Shown: piece by piece, positions 10,691-18,692 of the stretch
How the letters are laid out: each line of letters begins with the position of its first letter
Position numbering within the stretch: the stretch's first letter is position 1
Origin: Gammaproteobacteria bacterium
GTDB taxonomy: Bacteria; Pseudomonadota; Gammaproteobacteria; SZUA-229
Reading direction: 5' to 3'
Length of the DNA: 64,000 nucleotides
NCBI GenBank assembly: GCA_030148865.1
Contig: JASBSR010000006.1
Location: 1-64,000, forward strand
Translations under genes and position numbers: made by a program
Notes under the pieces: model-generated
The model's input: only the letters and a program-made list of their open reading frames with translations
Database searches by the model: none
What the model was told of the DNA's origin: nothing

Positions 10691-10744
10691 GAACAGTGAA
10701 AAATAAAAAGCCCGGTTTCCCGGGCTTTTTATTTTTCACTGTTC
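10691..10744. terminator. Bidirectional terminator between ppc and panD
   Basis: A perfect 25-bp inverted repeat, GAACAGTGAAAAATAAAAAG plus CCCGG, with a 4-nt loop. The GC-rich core CCCGG/CCGGG is flanked by A and T runs on both sides, so it can stop transcription from both converging genes. Confidence 0.88.
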
Positions 10745-10766
10745 ACTGTTCACTTTTCATTGTCTT

Positions 10767-11147
10767 TTAAGCTACCTGCACCGGAATCTGATCGGAGGTA
10801 TGTGTAATCTTGTTGTTCTGATTGAGATACACCAGCGTCGGTTTGAAATTGCTGGCTTCGTGCTGTGCCAACTGGGCATAGGCACAAATAATCACCCGAT
10901 CACCCGGGCTGGCCTTGTGCGCGGCGGCGCCGTTGACTGAAATAATGCCACTGTTGCTTTCGGCGCGAATCGCATAGGTGGTAAAACGCTCACCATTATT
11001 CATATTGTATATATGAATCTGCTCGTACTCCTGAATCCCGGCACTATCCAGCAAAACAGAATCGATCGCACACGAACCCTCGTATTCCAGTTCGGAATGC
11101 GTGACGTGGGCCTGGTGCAATTTCGCTTTTAACAATATTAGCTGCAT
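10767..11147 (-). CDS. panD: Aspartate 1-decarboxylase
   Basis: PanD makes beta-alanine from aspartate for pantothenate synthesis. The 126-aa proenzyme contains the self-cleavage site in EYEGSCAID (Gly-Ser). Cleavage at the serine generates the pyruvoyl cofactor. The [11 protein letters not shown] and [19 protein letters not shown] stretches are typical. It is last in the pan group, 129 bp beyond panC. Nothing recognisable lies in that gap. Confidence 0.96.
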   Translation of the reverse strand: MQLILLKAKLHQAHVTHSELEYEGSCAIDSVLLDSAGIQEYEQIHIYNMNNGERFTTYAIRAESNSGIISVNGAAAHKASPGDRVIICAYAQLAQHEASNFKPTLVYLNQNNKITHTSDQIPVQVA

Positions 11148-11276
11148 GATTCAGTTCAGACGCTGTAGTGGAGGATCATGATAATCCTGATTGCCTATTA
11201 TCGGTGATTGCCGGCCCTGCTTCAACCTGACTTGTCACGGCTTTTCAACCGGTTACACCCTCAAATGGGGGTGGTC

Positions 11277-12131
11277 TCAGGCGTTTTCCAGTATGAATGG
11301 CACATTATCGATCAGCCGGATAGCGCCCAGCCGTACCGCCGCCAGCGCCACCAGCGCGGTATCGGAGGCCGCTGGCACCTGTAAATCGCGCTGCCGACGG
11401 ATCACCACATAATCCACCTCGAAACCCTGCTGCTCCAGTTCCTGGCTGGCATGAATCACCGCAAAATTAATCTCGCCGGGCTGATGAATCGCCGCCACCA
11501 GTCTGCCCAGGCAGATACTCAGGCGCACTGCAATCTGGCGTTGCTCAGCGTTTAGATAAGCATTGCGCGAACTCAACGCCAGACCATCGGCTTCGCGCAC
11601 TGTCGGCAGAGTGACAATCTTCACTGACAGATCAAGGTCGCGTACCATGCGCTGAATCACCAGACACTGCTGAAAGTCTTTCTCGCCAAAGATCGCGATA
11701 TCTGGCCGTACACAATTGAACAACTTGTTGACCACGGTAGCAACACCGGTAAAGAAACCCGGACGGTGCTCACCTTCGAGCACGTCAGAAATGCCCGGAA
11801 CCATAATGCTGGTGCAGGCGTCTTTACCCTCGGGGTACATAGCCTCGGTGCTCGGTGCAAACACACAGTCAACACCAGCGGCTTTGAGTTTGCCGCAATC
11901 GGCATCAAAACTGCGTGGATACGTGGCGAAGTCTTCCTCAGGTCCAAATTGCCCGGGATTGACGAAAATACTGACCACACAATGCTCAGCCTGAGATCGC
12001 GCTGCCTCGACCAGTGCAATATGCCCGGCGTGCAAATTGCCCATGGTAGGAACAAAAACAATCTGCTCGCCCGCTCGTCGCCAGTCGCGAGCCTGTTGTT
12101 GCATAGCGGCGATGCTATCGAGAATAATCAT
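11277..12131 (-). CDS. panC: Pantothenate synthetase
   Basis: PanC condenses pantoate and beta-alanine using ATP. The 284-aa protein shows FVPTMGNLHAGHIALV (ATP-binding HIGH-like motif), VSIFVNPGQFGPEEDFATYPR, VVNKLFNCVRPDIAIFGEKDFQQ and LALSSRNAYL, all family signatures. It follows panB by 18 bp on the minus strand and so belongs to the same transcription unit. Confidence 0.96.
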   Translation of the reverse strand: MIILDSIAAMQQQARDWRRAGEQIVFVPTMGNLHAGHIALVEAARSQAEHCVVSIFVNPGQFGPEEDFATYPRSFDADCGKLKAAGVDCVFAPSTEAMYPEGKDACTSIMVPGISDVLEGEHRPGFFTGVATVVNKLFNCVRPDIAIFGEKDFQQCLVIQRMVRDLDLSVKIVTLPTVREADGLALSSRNAYLNAEQRQIAVRLSICLGRLVAAIHQPGEINFAVIHASQELEQQGFEVDYVVIRRQRDLQVPAASDTALVALAAVRLGAIRLIDNVPFILENA

Positions 12132-12149
12132 GCGGTTCGAATCGAGGGT

Positions 12150-12971
12150 TTATTCAAAACTTTGTTCGGGACTCGGAAAGTGGCCGGTACGCACGGCATC
12201 GGTGTATGCCTGTATCGCACCTGCAACACTGCCCGCATCTGAAAGAAAATTGTGAGCAAACCTGGGATTGCGCCCAGGGCTGATACCGAGAATATCGTAG
12301 AGCACCAGAATCTGGCCATCGCAGTCACTGCCGGCACCAATACCGATCACCGGAATCGTGAGTTCCTCGCTAATCTTTTTTGCCAGGGTCGCCGGCACAC
12401 ATTCGAGCAGCATCATATCGGCACCCGCATCCTGCAATACCTGCGCTTCGTGCAGCATGTGTTCCGCCGCGCTGGCCTCGCGCCCCTGTACCCGATAACC
12501 GCCGAGTTTATGTACCCGCTGCGGCTGCAAGCCAAGATGCGCGCATACTGGGATGCCGTGCGTGCGCAATGCGCTGACAATATCTTTCTGGTCTTCACCA
12601 CCTTCCAGCTTCACCATTTCTGCACCCGCCCGCTTCATAAAGCGTCCGGCATTTTCCAGTGCGGCGGCGACGGTGGTGTAACTTAAAAACGGCATATCGA
12701 CCATGAGCAGCGCATGTTGCACACCACGACGCACCAGTTGACTGTGGTACAGCATGTCGTCAACGCTGACCGGCAATGTCGTATCCAGCCCCTGCACCAC
12801 CATGCCCAGCGAGTCGCCGACCAGTACGATATCCACCTCTGCTGCATCAATGAGTTTTGCAAAACTGGTGTCATACGCGGTCAGGCAAACAATTTTTTCA
12901 CCCGCCTGTTTACGCGCCTGCAACTTACGTAGCGTAATTTTTTTAGCCGATGTTTCTGACTGCGCGCTCAT
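12150..12971 (-). CDS. panB: 3-methyl-2-oxobutanoate hydroxymethyltransferase
   Basis: PanB transfers a hydroxymethyl group from methylene-tetrahydrofolate to ketoisovalerate, the first committed pantothenate step. The 273-aa product has LTAYDTSFAKLIDAAEVDIVLVGDSLGMV, VKLEGGEDQ, CAHLGLQPQ and VIGIGAGSDCDGQILVLYD. Its ATG overlaps the stop of the upstream deoxynucleoside kinase gene (ATGA), which suggests coupled translation. Confidence 0.97.
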   Translation of the reverse strand: MSAQSETSAKKITLRKLQARKQAGEKIVCLTAYDTSFAKLIDAAEVDIVLVGDSLGMVVQGLDTTLPVSVDDMLYHSQLVRRGVQHALLMVDMPFLSYTTVAAALENAGRFMKRAGAEMVKLEGGEDQKDIVSALRTHGIPVCAHLGLQPQRVHKLGGYRVQGREASAAEHMLHEAQVLQDAGADMMLLECVPATLAKKISEELTIPVIGIGAGSDCDGQILVLYDILGISPGRNPRFAHNFLSDAGSVAGAIQAYTDAVRTGHFPSPEQSFE

Positions 12972-13642
12972 AGCACCTGCCCCGGATTAAAATAATGGCG
13001 ACCGTTGCGATTACGCAAAATGCGCTCCAGTAACAGCTGGTAATCGGCTTCGCTGTTGGCAAAATCGATATCAGTTGCGTTGACAATCAACAATGGTGCA
13101 TCTGCATACTGATAAAAGAATCGCACATAGGCATCGCTCAGACGTTGTAAGTACGCCGCTTCGATCATGTGTTCGTGGCGTATGCCGCGTTGTGCAATAC
13201 GATCGAGCAAAACTTCGACCGGCGCCTGCAAATACACTACCAGATCCGGTTTTGGCGTATCAATGGTCAGTGTGGCGTAAACCTGATTGTATAAATCGAG
13301 TTCATCTGCATCCAGCGTGAGTTCGGCGAACAGACGGTCTTTTTCGATCAGATAATCCGCCACCCGCACCGGCGCAAACATATCGTCCTGTTTAATCGCC
13401 CTGAGCTGGCGTGCGCGTTGCAATAAAAAATGTAACTGCGTGGGAAATGCCGCCACCCGTGGGTTCTCATAAAACTTTTCCAGAAATGGGTTCGCTTCCG
13501 CGCCTTCCAGCATTAAATCACTGCCAAAACTGGTCGCCAGTTTGCGCGCCAACGTGGTCTTGCCGACACCGATCGGGCCTTCGACCACGACAAAAGCGGG
13601 CCACGACTGGCTCAAAGGCAAATGGGCATTCGCCGCTGTCAT
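12968..13642 (-). CDS. Deoxynucleoside kinase family protein
   Basis: A 224-aa P-loop kinase that should phosphorylate deoxynucleosides for salvage. VVVEGPIGVGKTTLARKLA is the Walker A motif near the N-terminus, and ADYLIEKDRLFAELTLD resembles the DRS/DRY region of the dNK/Dgk family. The start at 13642 (MTAANAH) is chosen because it gives an ATGA overlap with folK. The ORF track start at 13681 would overlap folK by 43 nt. Placement between folK and panB is seen in several proteobacteria. Substrate preference cannot be read from the sequence. Confidence 0.85.
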   Translation of the reverse strand: MTAANAHLPLSQSWPAFVVVEGPIGVGKTTLARKLATSFGSDLMLEGAEANPFLEKFYENPRVAAFPTQLHFLLQRARQLRAIKQDDMFAPVRVADYLIEKDRLFAELTLDADELDLYNQVYATLTIDTPKPDLVVYLQAPVEVLLDRIAQRGIRHEHMIEAAYLQRLSDAYVRFFYQYADAPLLIVNATDIDFANSEADYQLLLERILRNRNGRHYFNPGQVL

Positions 13643-14148
13643 ACAATGTCTCCAACAAATTGCAGGCCATTCTCGGGGCACTGCGCCAGCAATGCCGAAA
13701 GCTTACCATGCCCCGGAATCACCAGCTCCGGATTAAGCCGCGCCAGCGGATAGAGCACAAACTCACGTTCGCTGATGCCAGTCTGTGGTACCTGAAGATC
13801 CTGTTCTTCGATAATACGTTCACCAAACAGCAGAATATCCAGATCAATCAGCCGCGGCCCCCAGTGACGTTCGCGAACGCGACCCATGGTATGTTCAATC
13901 TGCTGCAGCGCGCCGAGCAACGCCAGCGGTCGCAGGCGAGTTTCGAACTGCACCACTGCGTTAATATAATCCGGCTGGTCCTGCGGTCCCATGGGCTTGC
14001 TAAGAAACAGGCCCGAGTCGGCGAGAGAATGACTCGCGGGCAATTGTTGCAGCGCGGCAAGCGCCTGCTGAATATTACCTGCGGGATCCGCAAGATTGCT
14101 ACCGAGACCGAGATAGACCGTCTCGTCAGCAGCCAGCAAATGATTCAT
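13639..14148 (-). CDS. folK: 2-amino-4-hydroxy-6-hydroxymethyldihydropteridine pyrophosphokinase
   Basis: FolK pyrophosphorylates hydroxymethyl-dihydropterin in folate synthesis. The ATG at 14148 (MNHLLAADETVYLGLGSN) gives 169 aa and overlaps the pcnB stop by ATGA. The longer ORF in the track begins inside pcnB. Signatures are YLGLGSNLADPAGN at the start, PDYINAVVQFET, RHWGPRLIDLDILLFGE and EREFVLYPLA. It links folate supply to the folate-using PanB downstream. Confidence 0.96.
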   Translation of the reverse strand: MNHLLAADETVYLGLGSNLADPAGNIQQALAALQQLPASHSLADSGLFLSKPMGPQDQPDYINAVVQFETRLRPLALLGALQQIEHTMGRVRERHWGPRLIDLDILLFGERIIEEQDLQVPQTGISEREFVLYPLARLNPELVIPGHGKLSALLAQCPENGLQFVGDIV

Positions 14149-15626
14149 GCTCGCGGCGGACGCCGGCGACGCCGGCGTCCGGGGCGGTTGCGGGTGGTAG
14201 CTGCATGCGTGTCGGTATCCCCCGACCCGGCAGGCGACGGTTTTGGTCCGACCTGAATTTGTGTCCACCAGTCGCAGTCGTCCTGTACCGGCTCGCCAGC
14301 TTTCGCGCGCAGACATAAAAAATCGTAACCGGCGCGAAATTTGGCATGTTCCAGCACTGCCTGCATGCGTTTGCCTTTGCGATAAGCAAAGCGTGTTTGC
14401 AGCGCCCAGATGTCGCGCATCACCGTAGTGAAGCGTTTCGGAATAGAAACACAGCGTACCTGTTCAGTCAGCAGGCTGGTGGCGGCTTTTTGAATCGCGA
14501 TTGAATACGGTAAACCTTCATCAACACGTTTTTGCGCGATCTGTTGCAGTTCTGGCCAGAGCAGTGCCGCAAACAGAAACGCCGGTGTGATCGGCTGGTC
14601 GTTCTGCACGCGGTTGTCCGTGCTTTGCATCGCCAGTTCGAGAAATTTGCTGGTCACCGGGTCAGCCAGATGATCGACCACCGAAGGAAACAAATACTGC
14701 AACAAGCGATATTCGCGTAGCCCCTGCAAACTAGTTTCGGCATGTCCCGAATGAAACAGCTTGAGCGCTTCTTCGTAAAGTCGTGCCGCCGGGATATCGA
14801 GCAATAATGAACCCTGATCATAAATAAAATCACGACAGCTTTCGTCGATGCTAAATCCCAGCTTGGCAGAAAACCGTACCGCGCGCAGCATGCGCACCGG
14901 ATCTTCACGATAGCGCATTTCGGGATCACCAATCAAACGCAAACGTCGCTGCTGGATATCTTCCATGCCACCGACAAAATCGATCACGCTGAAATTGGAA
15001 ATATCGTAATACAGCGCGTTGGCACCAAAATCACGACGCCAGACGTCTTCGCTGATATCGCCATACACATTATCGCGTAGTATCCGGCCTTCAGCATTCT
15101 GGCGTGCAGCGGCGGAATTGTCGTGTGCGGCACGAAAAGTCGCGACTTCGATAATCATGCGACCGAATTGCACGTGCGCGAGGCGAAAGCGCCGCCCGAT
15201 CAAACGGCAGTTACGAAACAGATCGGCGACTTCCTCAGGCGTCGCATCGGTGGCCACATCAAAATCTTTCGGTACACGTTTGAGCAATAAATCACGCACC
15301 GCACCACCCACCAGGCAGGCTTTGAAACCTGCCTTGTTGAGTCGATACAGTACTTTGAGGGCAGCATCATCTATCTGGGTGCGGGAAATGCCGTGTTCCG
15401 CACGTGGAATAACGCGCAGTTGTTTATGGTGCTGAGTTTCGTTAAGCGATATAGCCACCGGATGCGGTGCGCGCTGCGTATTGGATGTTCGGTTTCTGGA
15501 ATTTCTCTTCGAACTGGAACCACCCTGTTTTTTGCGCTCGCCCCGGCTGGTCTGATTTCTGGCTGTGCTTCCACCACCGTTTTTACTCGTGACACCGAGT
15601 ACGCGATTTTTAAGCCAGCCTAGCAT
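14145..15626 (-). CDS. pcnB: Poly(A) polymerase
   Basis: PcnB adds poly(A) tails to RNA and so promotes decay. The 493-aa protein has the nucleotidyltransferase motif CLVGGAVRDLLLKRVPKDFDVATDATPEEV and the RRDFGANALYYDI and RYREDPVRMLRAVRFSAKLGF segments that separate it from CCA-adding enzymes. Both ends are basic and low in complexity: GSTARNQTSRGERKKQGGSS at the N-terminus and PGRRRRRRPPRA at the C-terminus. It heads the folK-dNK-panBC series with a 4-nt overlap into folK. Confidence 0.95.
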   Translation of the reverse strand: MLGWLKNRVLGVTSKNGGGSTARNQTSRGERKKQGGSSSKRNSRNRTSNTQRAPHPVAISLNETQHHKQLRVIPRAEHGISRTQIDDAALKVLYRLNKAGFKACLVGGAVRDLLLKRVPKDFDVATDATPEEVADLFRNCRLIGRRFRLAHVQFGRMIIEVATFRAAHDNSAAARQNAEGRILRDNVYGDISEDVWRRDFGANALYYDISNFSVIDFVGGMEDIQQRRLRLIGDPEMRYREDPVRMLRAVRFSAKLGFSIDESCRDFIYDQGSLLLDIPAARLYEEALKLFHSGHAETSLQGLREYRLLQYLFPSVVDHLADPVTSKFLELAMQSTDNRVQNDQPITPAFLFAALLWPELQQIAQKRVDEGLPYSIAIQKAATSLLTEQVRCVSIPKRFTTVMRDIWALQTRFAYRKGKRMQAVLEHAKFRAGYDFLCLRAKAGEPVQDDCDWWTQIQVGPKPSPAGSGDTDTHAATTRNRPGRRRRRRPPRA

Positions 15627-15662
15627 TGAAACATTCCAGATATGTGTATAAAAGCATTTGCA

Positions 15663-16352
15663 TCATTGTATGGGTTTGTGCACCAGAGTTAAGCCATCGC
15701 CAATCGGTACCAGACTCCTGAACACACGCGTGTCCTGCATAATGCGCTGATTCAGACGGCGAATCGCGCGGGTACCGGGATTATTGTTTTCCGGGTCGGC
15801 AACATCACCAGACCACAGGGTATTATCCACTGCAATTAGTCCGCCGGGGCGTAATAATTCCAGTGACTGTTCGTAATAGGCTTCGTAGTTTTGTTTATCT
15901 GCATCGATAAAAACAAAATCAAAACACCCTGCCTCGCCGGCATCACGCAATTCCTGCAGCGTGTCCAGCGCAGCTTGCAGGCGAAAATCGATACGCGACT
16001 CCAGGCCTGCCTGAGCCCAGTATTTCTGTGCAATTTGCGTCCATTTTGGTGACGCATCGCAGCATACCAGGCGACCCTCCGCCGGCATCGCGCTGGCAAT
16101 GCAGATCGAACTGTAACCGGTGAAAGTACCGATTTCCAGCGCCCGCGTTACTCCCAGCAAACGCACCAGCAGCGACATGAACTGACCCTGCTCGGGTGAA
16201 ATCTGCATCACGGAAAATTCCAGGGTCGCGGTTTCTGCGCGCAACGCCTGTAACAGCGCGGACTCAGCGACACCGACCGACAGCATATAGTCGTACAGCC
16301 GGTCATCTATAGACAGGGTGCGATTGCTCAAACCACAAACTCCGGGACTCAA
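15663..16352 (-). CDS. Class I SAM-dependent O-methyltransferase (Methyltransf_3 type)
   Basis: A 229-aa methyltransferase of the caffeoyl-CoA O-methyltransferase-like family. The SAM-binding motif is ALEIGTFTGYSSICIASAMP, and FDFVFIDADKQNYEAYYEQSLELLRPGGLIAVDNTLWSGDVAD is the family's metal and substrate region. The C-terminus IGDGLTLVHKP is also typical. The natural methyl acceptor in bacteria is not known from sequence. The start is uncertain; conserved sequence begins around NRTLSIDDRLYDYML. It lies 36 bp downstream of a NUDIX-side spacer and upstream of pcnB. Confidence 0.88.
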   Translation of the reverse strand: MSPGVCGLSNRTLSIDDRLYDYMLSVGVAESALLQALRAETATLEFSVMQISPEQGQFMSLLVRLLGVTRALEIGTFTGYSSICIASAMPAEGRLVCCDASPKWTQIAQKYWAQAGLESRIDFRLQAALDTLQELRDAGEAGCFDFVFIDADKQNYEAYYEQSLELLRPGGLIAVDNTLWSGDVADPENNNPGTRAIRRLNQRIMQDTRVFRSLVPIGDGLTLVHKPIQ

Positions 16353-16453
16353 TACCAGGCGGGTGTTAAATGGATGCGCTGAGGGCGCAGAACCTGGGCG
16401 AAATCATAACAAAAAACAGCAGCTTATACAGCACAGGATGGGCTTTTTTAGGC

Positions 16454-16900
16454 TCAGGCCAGCTTTGGTAAGGCTCCGGTGGCGCGATAATGCCGGTAAT
16501 CAGCAAGAATCTGGCCATGATCGAAGGCCAGCACCAGATCGAGTGGATCGCCTCCGAGCTGATCCACCCCATAAATGGCAACCTGCGCGGCATCGTCCGC
16601 TGCCACCGGTTCACCGCGAGCCTGTGCAATATAGACCAGCCCCACAGTATGCCCGCGCGGGTCACGAGCCGGCTCGGAATAACAGCCCAGCAAACAATTG
16701 AGCTCGACCCGCAAACCGGTTTCCTCCTCAGCCTCACGCCGGGCGGCATGTTCAACGCTCTCGCCGACATCGACGAAGCCCCCTGGCAGGGCCCAGCCCG
16801 GGGGCGGATATTTACGTTTGATCAGCACGATCGGGCGCTGCGCGCGATCGACCAGTTCGATAATAATGTCGACCGCGAGTTCAGGCGTTTTGGGTCGCAT
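16454..16900 (-). CDS. NUDIX hydrolase
   Basis: A 148-aa hydrolase of nucleoside diphosphates linked to another moiety. The NUDIX box GFVDVGESVEHAARREAEEETGL is complete (GX5EX7REUXEEXGU pattern), preceded by PPPGWALPG. The pattern resembles ADP-ribose pyrophosphatase-type members, but the substrate is not certain. Its ATG overlaps the hslR stop by one base (TGATG), so the two are probably co-translated. Confidence 0.9.
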   Translation of the reverse strand: MRPKTPELAVDIIIELVDRAQRPIVLIKRKYPPPGWALPGGFVDVGESVEHAARREAEEETGLRVELNCLLGCYSEPARDPRGHTVGLVYIAQARGEPVAADDAAQVAIYGVDQLGGDPLDLVLAFDHGQILADYRHYRATGALPKLA

Positions 16901-17283
16901 CAGCGCTCCTGTTTAAAGCGAATGATATGGCGGCGTTGCTGTTTGTTCGGTCGCCCTGCGGTTTGAGGTGAGGCCAGTGCCGCCAGTTTTTGCTGTGCCC
17001 GCAGCTCGGCACGCGCTTTCATGCTGGCCTCGCTCTCACCATACAGGGTCTGCGCAATGCTCGCTGGCCCGCGACGCTCGGCCAGCGCCAGCACGGTGAC
17101 ATCATACTGAAATCCGGCACGCTGAATTTGCAGCACATCACCGGTGTGTAGTGATCGTCCAGGTTTGACCCGTTGACCATTGAGGTGCACTTTGCCGCCA
17201 GAGACTGCCACACTCGCCAGTGGTCGGGTTTTAAAAAACCGCGCCGCCCACAGCCATTTATCGAGTCTAACTGATTTATTCAT
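16900..17283 (-). CDS. hslR: S4-domain heat shock protein 15
   Basis: HslR (Hsp15) is an RNA-binding protein that helps recycle 50S subunits carrying a stalled nascent chain. The 127-aa product begins with the S4 domain: VRLDKWLWAARFFKTRPLASVAVSGGKVHLNGQRVKPGRSL. A basic C-terminal tail, GRPNKQQRRHIIRFKQER, follows as in the family. Confidence 0.93.
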   Translation of the reverse strand: MNKSVRLDKWLWAARFFKTRPLASVAVSGGKVHLNGQRVKPGRSLHTGDVLQIQRAGFQYDVTVLALAERRGPASIAQTLYGESEASMKARAELRAQQKLAALASPQTAGRPNKQQRRHIIRFKQER

Positions 17284-17344
17284 CGGCGCATTCTAGCTGT
17301 AGCTGCAGTGCAACTAAAAGATAGCGGGCAGTTGGCAGCTGTAT

Positions 17345-18340
17345 TTATAACGCGACCGCAATCGCGATCACACCCAGCAGATACCACCACCAGCTCGTAC
17401 CTTCTTCTTTCTCTTTTTTCTTTTCTTCAACCGCTATTTTAACCACTGGCTTTGGTGTGACTGGCTCGAACACGCCGGGCGCAATTGTTTTATCCTCTGG
17501 CAAAGTGTCTGGCAGTGGAATGTAAAGTTGATTACCTTTGGCCACCGTGGTCGTACCAGCGGCGTTCTGCACATCGACCAGACCTTTTATCACCTGCAAG
17601 AATAGACCGTCATCATTGGTATCAATCGTGCCACCACAACCTTTGGACTGAAACACACGCAAGGCATATTCAGTACCACGCACGCCGACACTGGCAATCG
17701 GGGTTTGCAGCTCGTATATATCTTCGACCATTTTGCCGATTTCACCGCTGACTTTGCGCAGACTGCCCTGCAATAACTTAAGGATACTGCGTCGATCTGC
17801 ATTCTTTATCTGATATTCTTCGATCACCATAATACTAAAACAGCGCAAATCAAGTTTTGCGTTATCAACCATACTGAGACGCAAAAAACCATCCTCGCCT
17901 GTAATCAGCTTGTCCCCAACATAAACTTTATCACCTGCAACCAGCTGGCGCGTCACCTTATCCTGACCGACCGCGATTACGCGACCATCGACTCGCATCA
18001 CAGAGCCAACGGGTTTTAGCACCTGCCTGGATTTTGCCTTGCCCGGCAGTGTCAGACGCACACCCGCTTTCATGCTGGCCTCATCTCCGTTGATAAAGGC
18101 CGCCCGATTGAGGTGGACAATTTCCCGACGAATCTGCGGCCAACGTGCTTCCTGGCCGGGATATAGCCGACGCACGATATTATGTAAGGTCTGACCCGGC
18201 TGGACATACAGGAAGCGCACTTCAGCCTTGATATCTGAAATATCGGTCGCAGCTGCGTTATCAAACACTAATATAGCTGCCACTGACAGCAACAGTGAAC
18301 ACAAAATGTGTGTAGGACGACGATTGAAGATTTGCATCAT
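17345..18340 (-). CDS. FecR-domain envelope protein with LysM-like N-terminal region
   Basis: A 331-aa protein probably exported and anchored. It has a hydrophobic signal segment (about residues 9-31, ending NAAA). A region reading FLYVQPGQTLHNIVRRLYPGQ resembles a LysM/FimV-type motif. The FecR-like middle spans DKVYVGDKLITGEDGFLRLSMVDNAKLDL and ELQTPIASVGVRGTEYALRV. After a Lys/Glu-rich linker comes a C-terminal membrane helix, WWWYLLGVIAIAVAL. It lies downstream of a sensory GGDEF-EAL gene on the same strand, with a repeated leader sequence at its 5' end. Likely a peptidoglycan- or surface-associated sensor or scaffold; the precise role is unknown. Confidence 0.75.
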   Translation of the reverse strand: MMQIFNRRPTHILCSLLLSVAAILVFDNAAATDISDIKAEVRFLYVQPGQTLHNIVRRLYPGQEARWPQIRREIVHLNRAAFINGDEASMKAGVRLTLPGKAKSRQVLKPVGSVMRVDGRVIAVGQDKVTRQLVAGDKVYVGDKLITGEDGFLRLSMVDNAKLDLRCFSIMVIEEYQIKNADRRSILKLLQGSLRKVSGEIGKMVEDIYELQTPIASVGVRGTEYALRVFQSKGCGGTIDTNDDGLFLQVIKGLVDVQNAAGTTTVAKGNQLYIPLPDTLPEDKTIAPGVFEPVTPKPVVKIAVEEKKKEKEEGTSWWWYLLGVIAIAVAL

Positions 18341-18397
18341 AGTAAAAAATACCCGAGTATTAGCGCTCTCGTTTGCTTGCGCAGTATAGCCGGATGC
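18331..18397 (-). repeat. Duplicated leader/promoter repeat, copy 1
   Basis: The minus strand carries an ATCCGGCTATACT box (TATACT resembles a -10), then GCTAATACTCGGGTATTTTT and the start codons ATGATG of the FecR-domain gene. The same segment recurs at 22214-22281 with few changes. AATAC-TCGG-GTATT followed by a T run could form a small hairpin before the start codon. Confidence 0.65.
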
Positions 18398-18692
18398 GCT
18401 AACTCCAGTCTTACTTTTCGTCGAAAGCGCTCACGACGCATTATCAACCTGCCAGCACTGTATGACAAAGTTTTACCCGGCGTTACCTGCCTTACTTTTA
18501 TATAATTCTGATCTGAATGGCACTTAACTTAAGCGTAACAAGATTGGGGAGTCTTCCTTTCGGTATGTGTTTGGCCGAAATCCATTGGTTTGAACAGTGG
18601 ATCCTCGCCAGAAGCATGCAGGGATGACGAGGATATCCTTGATATGCTCTTAAGCAGGGGCCATTCAATTCTGATCGTTCTTTTTTTGCGTA
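18398..18692. other. Gap without recognised gene
   Basis: About 295 bp between the leader repeat and the GGDEF-EAL stop. It holds an AATGGCACTTA-CTTAAGC motif similar to one at about 59839-59860. No convincing ORF, RNA or terminator was seen. Confidence 0.4.

Noticed and set aside
18331-18397. Cyclic-di-GMP riboswitch in the repeated leader
   Set aside because: The hallmark motifs of GEMM-I and GEMM-II were not seen. Only a small hairpin with a T run was.
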